Assembly (NCBI GenBank): GCA_046045995.1
Contig: JBJOKR010000001.1
Span: 1 to 64,000, forward strand
Source of the DNA: Indioceanicola sp046045995
Lineage (GTDB): Bacteria > Pseudomonadota > Alphaproteobacteria > Azospirillales > Azospirillaceae
DNA: 64,000 bases
Direction of reading: 5' to 3'
In this document: positions 8,262 to 17,074 of the stretch, piece by piece
How positions within the stretch are numbered: the stretch's first letter is position 1
Layout of the letters: the number at the start of each line of letters is the position of its first letter
Notes under the pieces: model-generated
The model's database searches: none
What the model was told of the DNA's origin: nothing
The model's input: the letters and a program-made list of their open reading frames with translations, nothing else
Translations under genes and position numbers: made by a program

Positions 8262-11200
8262 TCACGCCCGTTCCCGGGCCGCCATCCGGTACCAGTTCCA
8301 GGTCCCCCCGCCCGCCTGCTTGGACTGGTACAGGGCCAGATCGGCGGCCCGGTAAAGCTGTTCGGCCGTGTCCCCATCCGCCGGTCCGACCGCCCCGCCC
8401 AGGGACAGCCCGACCCGCAGGCCGGTCCCGGCGATGACCACCGGATCGGCCATGGCGGCGATGATGCGGGCGCAGATCGTTTCCACCCCGTCCCGGTCGC
8501 AGGCATCCAGCAGCAGCGCGAATTCATCGCCGCCCAGGCGGGCGACCCGGTCGGTTTCCCGCAGGACATGGCGCAGCCGGTCGGCCACATGGGTCAGGAC
8601 GATGTCACCCGCCATATGGCCATAGCTGTCGTTGATCAGCTTGAACCCGTCCAGATCCACAAGGACCAGGGCGAAGGGATCGCCGCTGCGCCGGGCGCGG
8701 GCGAAGCATAGGCTGATCTCCTGGTTGAACAGGCGGCGGTTGGGCAGGCCGGTCAGATCATCCAGGAAGGCGATACGTTCCAGCGCGGCGTGGCTGTCCT
8801 GCAACTCGCGTGTCCGAAGGGCCACCAGCCCTTCAAGATCCCGCTGGCGCTGGCGCAGCATGGCCGTTCGTACCTGCACCACCCCGGTCCCCAGGAGGAT
8901 GAGGAGGAGGATTCCCGCCGCCTGGGCCCAATAGGTCTGGTACCAGGCGGGCAACACCTCCACCGTCAAGGTGGTCGGCGGATCGGACCAGACGCCGTTC
9001 CGGTTGCTGCCGCGCAGATGCAGGGTGTAAACGCCCGGTGGCAGATTGGTATAGGAAGCGACGGGCCGGACCGGGTCCGCTTCCACCCAGTCGACATCGT
9101 AGCCGTCCAGCCTATAGGCGTAGCGGTTCTGGCGCGGAGCCGAATGGTCCAGGGCGGCGAATTCCACCTCCAGGCTGCGCTGGCCGGGATTCAGGATGGC
9201 CTGGCCCCCCAGCGGGACGGAGGCACCGGCGATGCGCAGGTCGGTCACCGCGATGGCGGGGCGGTACTCCCACGCCGTCAGTTGGTCGGGCCGGACGATG
9301 GTGACACCGCCGATCCCGCCGAAGGCCAGGGTCCCATCGGGCAGGGCCGCCCCCGACCCGACCCAGAAGGTGCCGGTGGCCAGACCGTCAGCCGGGCCCA
9401 GGGTGCGGGGCTGCAGGCTATCCGGATCGATCACAGCCAGTCCGCCATGGGAACTGGCCCAGATGCGCCCGGCCGCATCGGCCAGCAGCAGGGCGATATT
9501 GGCGCTGCCCAGACCCTGGCGGGTACCGATGCGACGGATCACGGGCCGCGGGGCAAGGCGATCCTCCAGCACGGCGATGCCCGCCCCCAGGGTTCCGACC
9601 CACAGCCGGCCCAGCCGGTCGAGAAGCAGGCTGCTGACCCAGGGCGCAACCTCCCCCGCATCGCCGTCAGCCAGGAGGGGCACCGACCGGATGATGCCCG
9701 TCGCCGGGTCCAGATGATTGATGCCGCGGGCGGTCGCCACCCAGATCCCGCCGCCCGGATCGGCCAGCAGGTCGATGACATAGGGATCGGACAGGCCCCC
9801 CGGTGACGGGGAGGCATCCCCCGTCGCCGTTCCCGCCGCGGCTGTCGGCGACGGGCGGAAACTGCGCAGGACCTGGCCCGTCCGGTCCAGTTCGGACAGA
9901 CCGTCCCAGGTGCCGACCCACATCCGGTCGCCCAGGGGCAGCAGCCGTTCCACGAAGGTGGCGCCCAGCGCCGTGACAGGCCGGACGGGGTGAACGGACA
10001 GGGCATCGGTCGTCGCCCCGCCGCCACCCGCATCGGCCGCGGCCGGGGCGATGAAAAGGCCGCGGTCGGTGCCGATCCACAGATCCCCATCCCTCCCGCG
10101 TGCAAAATCAAGGACGGAGGCATCAAGCGGCAGGCCGCTTATCATCGCCTCCCCCAATCCGTCACGGCCCAGGGTGCGCGCCCCTTCCGGCCGGTAGCCG
10201 ATCCACACCCGATCGGCGCCTATGGGCAGGATGGCGCCCACGGACGCATGCTTCAGGCCGCGGCTGCGGTCCTGGCCGGGCAGCAGGGACAGCACGGCAT
10301 CGGCCCCGGGATCGGTGACCCCGATGCCGACCGTGGTGCCGACCCAGAGCAGACCCGACCGGTCCACCATGACGGACCAGACCCGCCCGTCCGGCAGGCC
10401 CGGGGCCTTGGACGGATCATGGCGGATTTCCCGCACCTTGCCGCTGACGGGGTCCAGGACGATCAACCCGCCCCCGTCGGTGCCGATCCACAGCCGCCCG
10501 TCCGCCGATCGGGCCACCCCGTCGAAGGTCAGGCGGCCGGTGTTCAACTGGGCGATGGGGACGGCGACGGCGGCACCGGGTGCAACCCGCATGATCTCCC
10601 CCATCACCTTGCCGAAGGCGATGCCGCCATCGGCAAGATTGATGATCCAGGCGATGCGGGACCCGCGGCTGCCCTCCACCGGCTGGAACCGGTCCGTGCC
10701 AACCGGCCGGCGGAACAGGCCCTGGGTCGTCCGCACCCAGGCCGTCCCGTCCCGATCGAACATGATGACAGCCAGGGGATCATCCGGCAGGCCCACGCCC
10801 TTCCCATCAATCCTGACCCAGGCGCCGGCCCCTTCATCCAGGCGGTACAGCCCGTCCAGGCTGCCGGACCAGAGGGTGCCGTCGGCATCATGGGCAAGCC
10901 GGGGGCTGGAGCCCAGACCGGCCGGGGGGGCGGCATACTGGATGAAATCCTGGGTCGCCGCATCGAAGCGGGCGACGCGGCCGGACACGGTAGCCAGCCA
11001 CAGGCGGCCCTCCCGATCCACGTGCAGGTCGTTCACGAAATCCTGCGGAAGACTGCGCGGATCCTCCGGATCATGGCGGAAGAAACGGATACGCTGCCCC
11101 TCGATCCGGGCCAAGCCGCCCTGGGTGGCGGCCCACACGAAACCGGCACCATCCTGGGCCAGATTGGCCACCATGGCGTTGACCAACCCATCTTCCGGCC

Positions 11201-11402
11201 CGATGCGGCGGAAAACCGGGGTCGCGAGCGTAGCCCAATCGGGCGCGGCCCCATCCGATCCTGCCCGGTCCAACCCTGCCCGGTCCGGCAAGGCTGCCTG
11301 CTGTGCGCGCACGTCCTGTGCCACCGACATCCGCCCGGCGGAAGCGGTGGTCACGGCGATCACGACCAGGGCGAACAACGCTGTCAGGGCGCGCGGCAGC
11401 AT
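8262..11402 (-). CDS. Propeller-sensor diguanylate cyclase (Reg_prop + Y_Y_Y + GGDEF)
   Basis: A 1046-residue membrane sensor that would make cyclic di-GMP. After a signal/anchor segment (residues 1-22) come many two-component-regulator propeller repeats with patterns such as GLLWVGTTVGI and LWIGTDRGL, to about residue 700. A Y_Y_Y immunoglobulin-like domain follows (YAYRLDGYDVDWV, then YTLHLRGSNRNGVWSD). One membrane helix (YWAQAAGILLLILLGTGVVQ) and a GGDEF domain complete it. The active-site loop GGDEF is at 957-961. An inhibitory I-site, RETD, lies five residues before it, so product feedback is expected. It is convergent with cydB. The periplasmic propeller probably senses a carbohydrate or envelope signal, but no ligand can be named. 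Confidence 0.93.
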   Translation of the reverse strand: MLPRALTALFALVVIAVTTASAGRMSVAQDVRAQQAALPDRAGLDRAGSDGAAPDWATLATPVFRRIGPEDGLVNAMVANLAQDGAGFVWAATQGGLARIEGQRIRFFRHDPEDPRSLPQDFVNDLHVDREGRLWLATVSGRVARFDAATQDFIQYAAPPAGLGSSPRLAHDADGTLWSGSLDGLYRLDEGAGAWVRIDGKGVGLPDDPLAVIMFDRDGTAWVRTTQGLFRRPVGTDRFQPVEGSRGSRIAWIINLADGGIAFGKVMGEIMRVAPGAAVAVPIAQLNTGRLTFDGVARSADGRLWIGTDGGGLIVLDPVSGKVREIRHDPSKAPGLPDGRVWSVMVDRSGLLWVGTTVGIGVTDPGADAVLSLLPGQDRSRGLKHASVGAILPIGADRVWIGYRPEGARTLGRDGLGEAMISGLPLDASVLDFARGRDGDLWIGTDRGLFIAPAAADAGGGGATTDALSVHPVRPVTALGATFVERLLPLGDRMWVGTWDGLSELDRTGQVLRSFRPSPTAAAGTATGDASPSPGGLSDPYVIDLLADPGGGIWVATARGINHLDPATGIIRSVPLLADGDAGEVAPWVSSLLLDRLGRLWVGTLGAGIAVLEDRLAPRPVIRRIGTRQGLGSANIALLLADAAGRIWASSHGGLAVIDPDSLQPRTLGPADGLATGTFWVGSGAALPDGTLAFGGIGGVTIVRPDQLTAWEYRPAIAVTDLRIAGASVPLGGQAILNPGQRSLEVEFAALDHSAPRQNRYAYRLDGYDVDWVEADPVRPVASYTNLPPGVYTLHLRGSNRNGVWSDPPTTLTVEVLPAWYQTYWAQAAGILLLILLGTGVVQVRTAMLRQRQRDLEGLVALRTRELQDSHAALERIAFLDDLTGLPNRRLFNQEISLCFARARRSGDPFALVLVDLDGFKLINDSYGHMAGDIVLTHVADRLRHVLRETDRVARLGGDEFALLLDACDRDGVETICARIIAAMADPVVIAGTGLRVGLSLGGAVGPADGDTAEQLYRAADLALYQSKQAGGGTWNWYRMAARERA

Positions 11403-11536
11403 CAGGGTTCATTCATACGGCAATAGCCGGGACGCTACCACCTGGACGACGGGCTGACTACACCTTTGGGATCAGCCCCACCGACCCATCGGGCATCCTA
11501 ACCCAATGAACCGGTTACCCGATCCGCGCGCCTCCG

Positions 11537-12661
11537 TCAGTCGCCCCGGCGCGCACCGGGGTGCAGGGCGGTGCCCAGGATGTGGTCGTTGCGGTGGATT
11601 GCCTGGGTCCCGTGGCCGACGATCAGGGGATCGGGCGCGTGGACCAACCGGCGGTCCTTGTCCGCGTAGTCCAGCGCGTTCAGGAAATGCAGCATGCAGT
11701 TGACCCGCGCCCGCTTCTTGTCATCGGATTTGATGATGGTCCAGGGCGCGTCGGCGGTGTCCGTATAGAAGAACATCGCCTCCTTCGCTTCGGTGTAGTC
11801 GTCCCATTTCTCCAGGCTGGCCAGGTCGATGGGGCTCAGCTTCCATTGTTTCAGGGGATCGGTTTCCCGCGCTTTGAATCGGCGGCGCTGTTCCTCCCGA
11901 CTGACGGAGAACCAGTATTTGAACAGCCGCACCCCGGACCGCACCAGCATGCGTTCCAGGTCCGGTGTCTGGCGCATGAATTCCAGATATTCATTGGGAT
12001 TGCAGAACCCCATCACCCGCTCCACACCCGCCCGATTGTACCAGGAGCGGTCGAAGAAGACCATTTCCCCCGCTGTCGGCAGATGGGCGATGTAGCGCTG
12101 GAAGAACCACTGCCCCCGCTCCACCTCCGACGGCTTCTCCAACGCAACGACACGGGCGGCGCGGGGATTCAAGTGTTCCATGAAGCGCTTGATCGTCCCG
12201 CCCTTGCCGGCGGCGTCCCGCCCTTCGAACAGGATGACGATCTTCTGTCCCGTTTCCTTCACCCAGTGCTGGACCTTCAGCAACTCCGTCTGCAAGGCTT
12301 CCTTCTTCGCCTCATAGGCGACATTTCCCATGCGGGAGCGATAGGGAAACTCCCCCGTTTCGAAGGCATGGCGGATCGCCTCGGGGTCCTGGCGCATCAA
12401 GGTGATCGGTCGGGGCCGGCCCGCAGCGCCAGGAGCTGGGGCGGCTTGGGGCGGGGCGGGGGCGGCAGGGGCGGCAGGGGCGGCAGGGGCCGGTACCTTC
12501 GCTTTCACCCGCCTTCCAGCAGCCCGGGCGGGTACGGCCAGATCGGATGCGGGCGGAGCGGACACAGGCATGGACGCTGCCGCAGGCTCCGGTACCACCG
12601 TCGCCTCCCCCGCCGCCGCCCGCTCCACCGCGATCCGTTCCTGTCCCGCCTGTCCAGCCAT
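11537..12661 (-). CDS. ppk2: Polyphosphate kinase 2
   Basis: A 374-residue PPK2-family enzyme that moves phosphate between polyphosphate and nucleotides. The catalytic core (about residues 90-350) has the Walker A loop GRDAAGKGG at 147-155, Walker B FFDRSWYNRAGVE, and the lid motif with REEQRRRFKARETDPLKQWK. The core looks like class I PPK2, which phosphorylates nucleoside diphosphates. The first 85 residues are a low-complexity Ala/Pro linker absent from most homologues; its DNA has a 9-base GGGGCGGCA-type tandem repeat (about 12457-12491), in frame. The chosen ATG (MAGQAGQERI) has AGGGGA upstream; the frame stays open further but without coding character. It lies 89 bases downstream of the NUDIX gene on the same strand. 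Confidence 0.92.
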   Translation of the reverse strand: MAGQAGQERIAVERAAAGEATVVPEPAAASMPVSAPPASDLAVPARAAGRRVKAKVPAPAAPAAPAAPAPPQAAPAPGAAGRPRPITLMRQDPEAIRHAFETGEFPYRSRMGNVAYEAKKEALQTELLKVQHWVKETGQKIVILFEGRDAAGKGGTIKRFMEHLNPRAARVVALEKPSEVERGQWFFQRYIAHLPTAGEMVFFDRSWYNRAGVERVMGFCNPNEYLEFMRQTPDLERMLVRSGVRLFKYWFSVSREEQRRRFKARETDPLKQWKLSPIDLASLEKWDDYTEAKEAMFFYTDTADAPWTIIKSDDKKRARVNCMLHFLNALDYADKDRRLVHAPDPLIVGHGTQAIHRNDHILGTALHPGARRGD

Positions 12662-12750
12662 GATGGCCCGTCCCCTGTCGGATTGATCGGGGGACGTTAG
12701 CGCGGGGGCCGCGGTGCGGCATTGTTGCAGATCAATGAACCTCCGGCCGT

Positions 12751-13221
12751 TCAATCCTCCGGCAGGGCGAAGCCCAGGAGGATGGGCACCAGTCCGGATT
12801 CCCCGCAGGCGAAGGCCGCTTGGGCGGGAGTGAGCCAGCGCCGCTCCCGTTGCCCCTGCTCCGGCCACGCATCGGCCACCATATCCACCAGCAGAAGGTA
12901 AACATCCACCCGGCAGGGGCGCAGACGCCCGCTCGGCAGGCGTTTGTCATAATGGTATTCGGCGTAGACCCCGGGCCGGACCCGGCCGCGCAGCCCCGCC
13001 TCCTCCCAGGCTTCGCGGGCGGCCATGGCCTCCGGCTCCGTCCCGCGCTCCAGCCAGCCCTTGGGCAGGATCCAGCGCCGCGTCTCCCGGGACGTGACCA
13101 GCATCACCTCCACCCCATCCGGGGTGACACGGATCGGCAGGGCGGCACATTGCCGGGCACGCCGCTCCTCCCCCTTGGCGATGGTGGCGGCCTTGATCCT
13201 GCGTTTGCGGTCTTTTCCCAT
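12751..13221 (-). CDS. NUDIX hydrolase
   Basis: A 156-residue NUDIX-fold hydrolase. The NUDIX box runs from PKGWLERG to AAREAWEEAGL. The catalytic REAWEEAG core is intact, while the first glutamate of the canonical box is a threonine, as is common in the PKGW subgroup related to diphosphoinositol/diadenosine polyphosphate hydrolases. The start at MGKDRKRRIK gives a normal N-terminus; upstream codons look non-coding. It precedes ppk2 on the same strand, so a role in nucleotide or polyphosphate turnover is plausible but unproven. Confidence 0.88.
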   Translation of the reverse strand: MGKDRKRRIKAATIAKGEERRARQCAALPIRVTPDGVEVMLVTSRETRRWILPKGWLERGTEPEAMAAREAWEEAGLRGRVRPGVYAEYHYDKRLPSGRLRPCRVDVYLLLVDMVADAWPEQGQRERRWLTPAQAAFACGESGLVPILLGFALPED

Positions 13222-13364
13222 CGCGGGGCCATAGCATGGCGGGACCGCCAACGCCAAGCAGGGCGTATGTCGCACGGGTCGCACCCGTCCGACGTGCCCC
13301 CGCGGATCGATCCGTCATCCGAAAGGGAACGAAGGAATACCGACGATCGGCTTATCCCAAACCG

Positions 13365-13389
13365 CATACTACCCTACGATAGGAGTATG
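13365..13389. promoter_or_regulatory. Dyad element CATACT...AGTATG upstream of a small gene, similar to one at 28125
   Basis: A 6-base inverted repeat with a 13-base centre containing CCCTACGATAGG. The half centred on CGATAGG is 16/20 identical to sequence at 28131-28150. It lies about 100 bases before the small plus-strand gene at 13493 and also upstream of the divergent NUDIX gene. Shared use suggests one regulator binding both sites; which one is unknown. Confidence 0.45.
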
Positions 13390-13492
13390 AAATAAGGGCT
13401 GGATAACGGCCTGTCCGAAGGGTTAAACGACCCCATCTGATAGAGGGAATCCCCGAAGGTCCGGAATGCGGCAGCGGGGGAGGGAGGTTGCC

Positions 13493-13744
13493 ATGCCCCA
13501 TCGTCTGATGCTGGCGGCGGATCTGATCGAGGATGCATTGCCGGAGCTTCCGCCCGACATGCATGCAGAATTGTCGGCAGTTGCCACCTCCCTGCGGCGG
13601 TTCGGCAGCAGCGCCCTGGGCCAGTTGCCAGTCCACCCAGTGCCCCTGCGTTACAATGAGGATCTGGCCCGCCGGCTGGTGCAGATCGCGCGCGGGTTGG
13701 AGCCGGAGCAGGTCTACGATTCCCTGCGCCAGCGCACGACCTGA
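13493..13744 (+). CDS. Small conserved-looking hypothetical protein
   Basis: An 83-residue soluble protein beginning MPHRLMLAADLIEDALPELP. I do not recognise a family. It is helical and acidic in its first half and ends in DLARRLVQIARGLEPEQVYD. The ATG at 13493 is chosen because GGAGGGAGG lies directly before it; an in-frame ATG at 13466 has no such site. It stands alone, transcribed away from the NUDIX gene and convergent with the protease gene, with a shared dyad element about 100 bases upstream. The strong ribosome site and normal codon use make it likely to be real; function unknown. Confidence 0.6.
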   Translation: MPHRLMLAADLIEDALPELPPDMHAELSAVATSLRRFGSSALGQLPVHPVPLRYNEDLARRLVQIARGLEPEQVYDSLRQRTT

Positions 13745-13778
13745 CCGGGGGCCGACCTTGATTTGGTGCGGGCTGCCG

Positions 13779-13795
13779 GCAGGGCTGCTCCCTGC
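13779..13795. terminator. Possible weak terminator hairpin between convergent genes
   Basis: GCAGGG-ctgct-CCCTGC forms a perfect 6-base stem between the stop codons of the small gene and the protease gene. There is no T-run on either side, so intrinsic termination is doubtful. Confidence 0.3.
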
Positions 13796-13802
13796 ATCAG
13801 GG

Positions 13803-14579
13803 CTATGGTGCTGCTGCCAGGGAACCTGAGGGCAGTGCCGACAAAGCCAGTGCCAGGTTGCCGCCGCTGCCCGCGGCCACGACAATGCCAGCCAGGGCCC
13901 AGCCCGCCCCGATCCGCACCAGCAGCGGCCCGCCGCTGACCCCGCGGGTCAGGGCGCAGTCATGCAGCAGCAGCCCGGAGCTGTCCCCGGCTGACAGGCG
14001 GCAATCGGTATCCGCCATCAGCAGATGGGCCCGGTCCTGGCTGAACCCGGCGGCGGCCAGGGTGTCGTCAGGGGTCACTGGCCGGTCCAGCAAGCCCAAC
14101 CGCCCAACCCCCGCCACCCCGTCCAGCCCGCCATCCAGGATCAGCACCGCCCAGTCGCGGAACAGGGCGGCACCTGTCGGCTCCTCCCCCCCGTCCAGGC
14201 CGCTGCGGTACCCCACCACCCCGGCATGACCCCGCATCTCCCCCCGGGCGTAACCGGCCAGGACATGCAGGGATTCGGGCGGCAATTGGCGGCGGGTGCG
14301 GGGATTCCACAGGCAGTGGGCCGCCGTCAGCACCAGCCGCGGCCCGATCAGGCTGCCCGAACAACGCCCGCCGGTGCGGGTCTGTACCTTCACCACCGCG
14401 TTCCAGGGTGGGATGGATACATCCACCACCCGCCTGTCATCCCCGTCCCAGCCCGGCCGGTCGATGCCGGGCAGGGAGGGCCGATCCGACCGGGCCGCGG
14501 CGGGAGCGGCAGAGAGGCAGGCCAGCAGACAGGCCCCGATCCACCTCAGCTCCCTTGCCCCAAACGCCCCGATCCCCAT
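13803..14579 (-). CDS. Trypsin-like serine protease (S1 family), exported
   Basis: A 258-residue protein with a signal peptide (RWIGACLLACLSAAPAAARS) and a chymotrypsin-fold protease domain. The catalytic triad is visible: His88 in LVLTAAHC, Asp142 in RDWAVLIL and Ser215 in TRGVSGGPLL. Cysteines near His88 and Ser215 could form the usual disulfides. The ATG at 14579 has AGGGG 8 bases upstream. It probably acts in the periplasm or outside the cell; there is no PDZ domain, so it is not a DegP-type protease. Substrate unknown. It is divergent from the GGDEF gene next to it. Confidence 0.88.
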   Translation of the reverse strand: MGIGAFGARELRWIGACLLACLSAAPAAARSDRPSLPGIDRPGWDGDDRRVVDVSIPPWNAVVKVQTRTGGRCSGSLIGPRLVLTAAHCLWNPRTRRQLPPESLHVLAGYARGEMRGHAGVVGYRSGLDGGEEPTGAALFRDWAVLILDGGLDGVAGVGRLGLLDRPVTPDDTLAAAGFSQDRAHLLMADTDCRLSAGDSSGLLLHDCALTRGVSGGPLLVRIGAGWALAGIVVAAGSGGNLALALSALPSGSLAAAP

Positions 14580-14736
14580 CCTATCGACCCCTTTTCCCAA
14601 CCGCCCATGACCGCCCATGACGGCCGCCCGGCGATCGGGCCATGCCCGCTTGACCCAGGTCAAGGCCCCGACGGCCGGGAGGGCGCTTCCTGGTACGACC
14701 GCCCCGGCAGGGGGCGGCACCCAGGGACGCAGCCCC

Positions 14737-15990
14737 ATGCCCGACCAGCCCAACATACCCACAGCCACCGGCGGCAGGACCGGGACCCGGATCACCGACA
14801 CCCTGTTCGCCCCGGTGCGGATCGAGCGGGAGCAGTTGGTGGATCTGCTGATGCCGTTCGCCCATGCGGCCCATATCCGGCGCCATTCGGCCAGTGTCAT
14901 CCTGTCGCGCGTGCGGCTGGTCGCGGCCCTGTTCGCGGTGCTGGTGCCGGTCTGGTCGGTGGTCGACTGGCTGGTCTTCCCCTGGCCGGAATGGGCGATG
15001 ATGGCGGGGATGCGTGTCGCTTCCGGCCTGGTGTTCCTGGCGCTGGTCTGGCCGTGGGACCGGCCGGTGACCCGGGCGCGGGCGGATGTGCTGCTGCTGG
15101 CCCTGCTGCTGGTGCCGCCGGTCTTCTACCTGATGTCCCTGGGCATCCTGGACCGGGCGGCGAAGACGGAACAGGCGGCCCTGGTCCGGGACCTGTACGC
15201 CTTGATGCCCTGCATCGTGCTGGCCGGGCTGGCCATCTTCCCCCTGACCGCGCTGGAGGTGGTGCTGTTCGCCCTGCCTGCCTTCCTGTTCACGGTGATC
15301 GGCATCCTCCTGTCGGGGGAGGTGCCGTCCCTGGCGGCCCATGGGCCGACCCTGTGGCTGATGATCCTGGTCATGGGGGCGGCCATGGTGTCCGGGATCA
15401 GCCAGCTGCATTACATGACCGCCCTGGTGAACCGGGCCATGATCGATCCCCTGACCGGGGCCTATACCCGCCGGTCGGGGTGTGAGACGCTGGACCTGTT
15501 CTTCCGCCTGTCGGCCCAGCAGGGCACGGCGCTGACCCTGCTGTTTTTCGACTTGGACCATTTCAAAGCCATCAATGATGGATTCGGTCATGATGCCGGG
15601 GATGCGGTGCTGCGCCAGGCGGCGGACCAGCTCCGCCGGGCGCTGCGGGGCAGCGACATCCTGGTGCGCTGGGGCGGGGAGGAGTTCGTGGCCATCCTGC
15701 ACGCTACCGACCTGGCCGGGGCGCGCACCGTGATCCATCGGGTGCGGGAGATGGGGCTGGGCCGGCGGCCGGACGGGCGGCCGGTCACCGCTTCCATCGG
15801 GGTGGCGGAGCGGATGGTGGACGGATCGGCCGACTGGCCGCACCTGGTCGACCTGGCCGACAGCCGGATGTATCAGGCGAAACGCCAGGGCCGCGACCGC
15901 GCCGTGCTTCCCCCCGCCGCGACCCCTCCCGCGAGTGACGTGTATGACGCCAAAGCGAATGACGACGGGGCGCGGGTGGCCGCCTCCTGA
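14737..15990 (+). CDS. Membrane-bound diguanylate cyclase (GGDEF)
   Basis: A 417-residue protein with about six hydrophobic helices in its first 230 residues, then a cytoplasmic GGDEF domain. The active-site loop is GGEEF at 313-317, with an I-site RGSD five residues earlier and the phosphate/magnesium motif FFDLDHFKAINDGFGHDAGD. It should make cyclic di-GMP from two GTP with product inhibition. The start MPDQPNIPTA at 14737 is preferred; the frame is open to 14617 but that part lies between two divergent genes and has no ribosome site. The membrane part is not a known named sensor domain. It is convergent with the copper chaperone gene. Confidence 0.9.
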   Translation: MPDQPNIPTATGGRTGTRITDTLFAPVRIEREQLVDLLMPFAHAAHIRRHSASVILSRVRLVAALFAVLVPVWSVVDWLVFPWPEWAMMAGMRVASGLVFLALVWPWDRPVTRARADVLLLALLLVPPVFYLMSLGILDRAAKTEQAALVRDLYALMPCIVLAGLAIFPLTALEVVLFALPAFLFTVIGILLSGEVPSLAAHGPTLWLMILVMGAAMVSGISQLHYMTALVNRAMIDPLTGAYTRRSGCETLDLFFRLSAQQGTALTLLFFDLDHFKAINDGFGHDAGDAVLRQAADQLRRALRGSDILVRWGGEEFVAILHATDLAGARTVIHRVREMGLGRRPDGRPVTASIGVAERMVDGSADWPHLVDLADSRMYQAKRQGRDRAVLPPAATPPASDVYDAKANDDGARVAAS

Positions 15991-16009
15991 CGGCCGACCC
16001 GCCCCCCGG

Positions 16010-16483
16010 TCAGTGGCTATGCCCGCCGCCATGCTCCTGCGCACCTGCGGGCTTGTGTGCTGCGGATTTCACCGGCACCTCCACCACCAGGGTAGCCCCG
16101 CTTTCCAGGGTCAGGGTCACCGGCACCATCGCCCCTTCGGTCAGGGGCTGCTTCAGGCCCATGAACATCAGGTGCAGGCCGCCGGGGGCGAAGACCACCG
16201 TCTCCCCCGCCGGAAGGACGACACCGCCTTCCACTTCCCGCATGCGGGCGATGCCGCCATCCATGACATGGGTATGCAGCTCCACCCGTTCCGCCACCGG
16301 GCTGGCGGCGGCGACCAGCCGGTCGGCCTTGGGGCTGGTGATGGTCATGTAGGCCGCCCCCGCCTTGGCCGCCGGGGCGGTGGCCCGGGCGAAGGCGTCC
16401 GCGACCGTAACGTCGGATGCGGCTGCCGGTACGGCGGTCAGCAGGGCACCGGCGGCCAGCAGGCGGATCAGCATGGTCTTCAT
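16010..16483 (-). CDS. Periplasmic copper chaperone PCu(A)C
   Basis: A 157-residue exported protein with a signal peptide (MKTMLIRLLAAGALLTAVPA). It carries the PCu(A)C copper site: His70, His72, Met74, Met81, then His104 and Met106 in LHLMFMGL. The family binds Cu(I) in the periplasm and helps deliver it to the Cu(A) centre of cytochrome c oxidase, often with Sco1. A further His-rich tail (EHGGGHSH) may add metal binding. No Sco or oxidase genes are adjacent. It is divergent from the cobalamin riboswitch and btuB. Confidence 0.92.
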   Translation of the reverse strand: MKTMLIRLLAAGALLTAVPAAASDVTVADAFARATAPAAKAGAAYMTITSPKADRLVAAASPVAERVELHTHVMDGGIARMREVEGGVVLPAGETVVFAPGGLHLMFMGLKQPLTEGAMVPVTLTLESGATLVVEVPVKSAAHKPAGAQEHGGGHSH

Positions 16484-16664
16484 GGGGCGGGATTCCTTCT
16501 GGACTTTTCAGCAGAGCGTCACCCTGCGCAGATAGGGATGGATGCCGCGGATTTTCAGCCGGGGGACGCTGACGGATCGTCGCAGGTCTGATTGGCGACC
16601 GCGGCATGGGACGTGATCGCATCGCGCTTGCACGCCATGCCCGCATCCGTTAGGCCTTTTGCAT

Positions 16665-16862
16665 CGAAGGTGCCCCCGCACAGGGGGTGAAAAGGGAACG
16701 CGGTGCGGGCAGGTCCCCTGCCCAAATCCGCGGCTGCCCCCGCAACTGTGAGCGGCGAGCGGCGTCCACCCATGGCCACTGGACCCGGCGGGGGAAACCC
16801 CAAGGGGTCTGGGAAGGCCGGACGCAACCGCGATGACCCGCAAGCCAGGAGACCTGCCTTCG
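16665..16862 (+). promoter_or_regulatory. Cobalamin (AdoCbl) riboswitch
   Basis: The closing stem is CGAAGG at 16665-16670 with CCTTCG at 16857-16862. Inside are the hallmark pieces of the class in order: GGTGAAAAGGGAACGCGGTGC, shortened here to its key GTGAAAAGGGAA; CCCCGCAACTGTGAGCGG; GCCACTGG; GGAAGGCC; and GCCAGGAGACCTGCC. In Proteobacteria this RNA binds adenosylcobalamin and turns off B12 uptake and synthesis genes. A 212-base leader follows before the btuB ATG. It contains GGCTCC (16964-16969), which could pair with the ribosome-site GGAGCC (17061-17066), suggesting translational control, although this pairing is inferred. Confidence 0.95.
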
Positions 16863-17074
16863 GCAATGCGCTGCACGGCCATCGGGCGGGGTGTCCTGGT
16901 GGGGCGGGTAACCGTTTCGTGCCGGCGCTTCGGAAGGAGCGTGCCCTAGGGAACGTCGGAGCTGGCTCCGCCGAGCCTGACAGGCTGCGGCCGAGGTGCG
17001 TGCATCCGTCCCGATGCTCGGACTCCGTCCAGCTCCCTCCGATCCCGTCACCTTTCGGAAGGAGCCACCGGCCC

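Noticed and set aside
9990..11426. Long plus-strand frame opposite the propeller-GGDEF gene
   Set aside because: Shadow of the minus-strand gene, which has clear propeller and GGDEF motifs.
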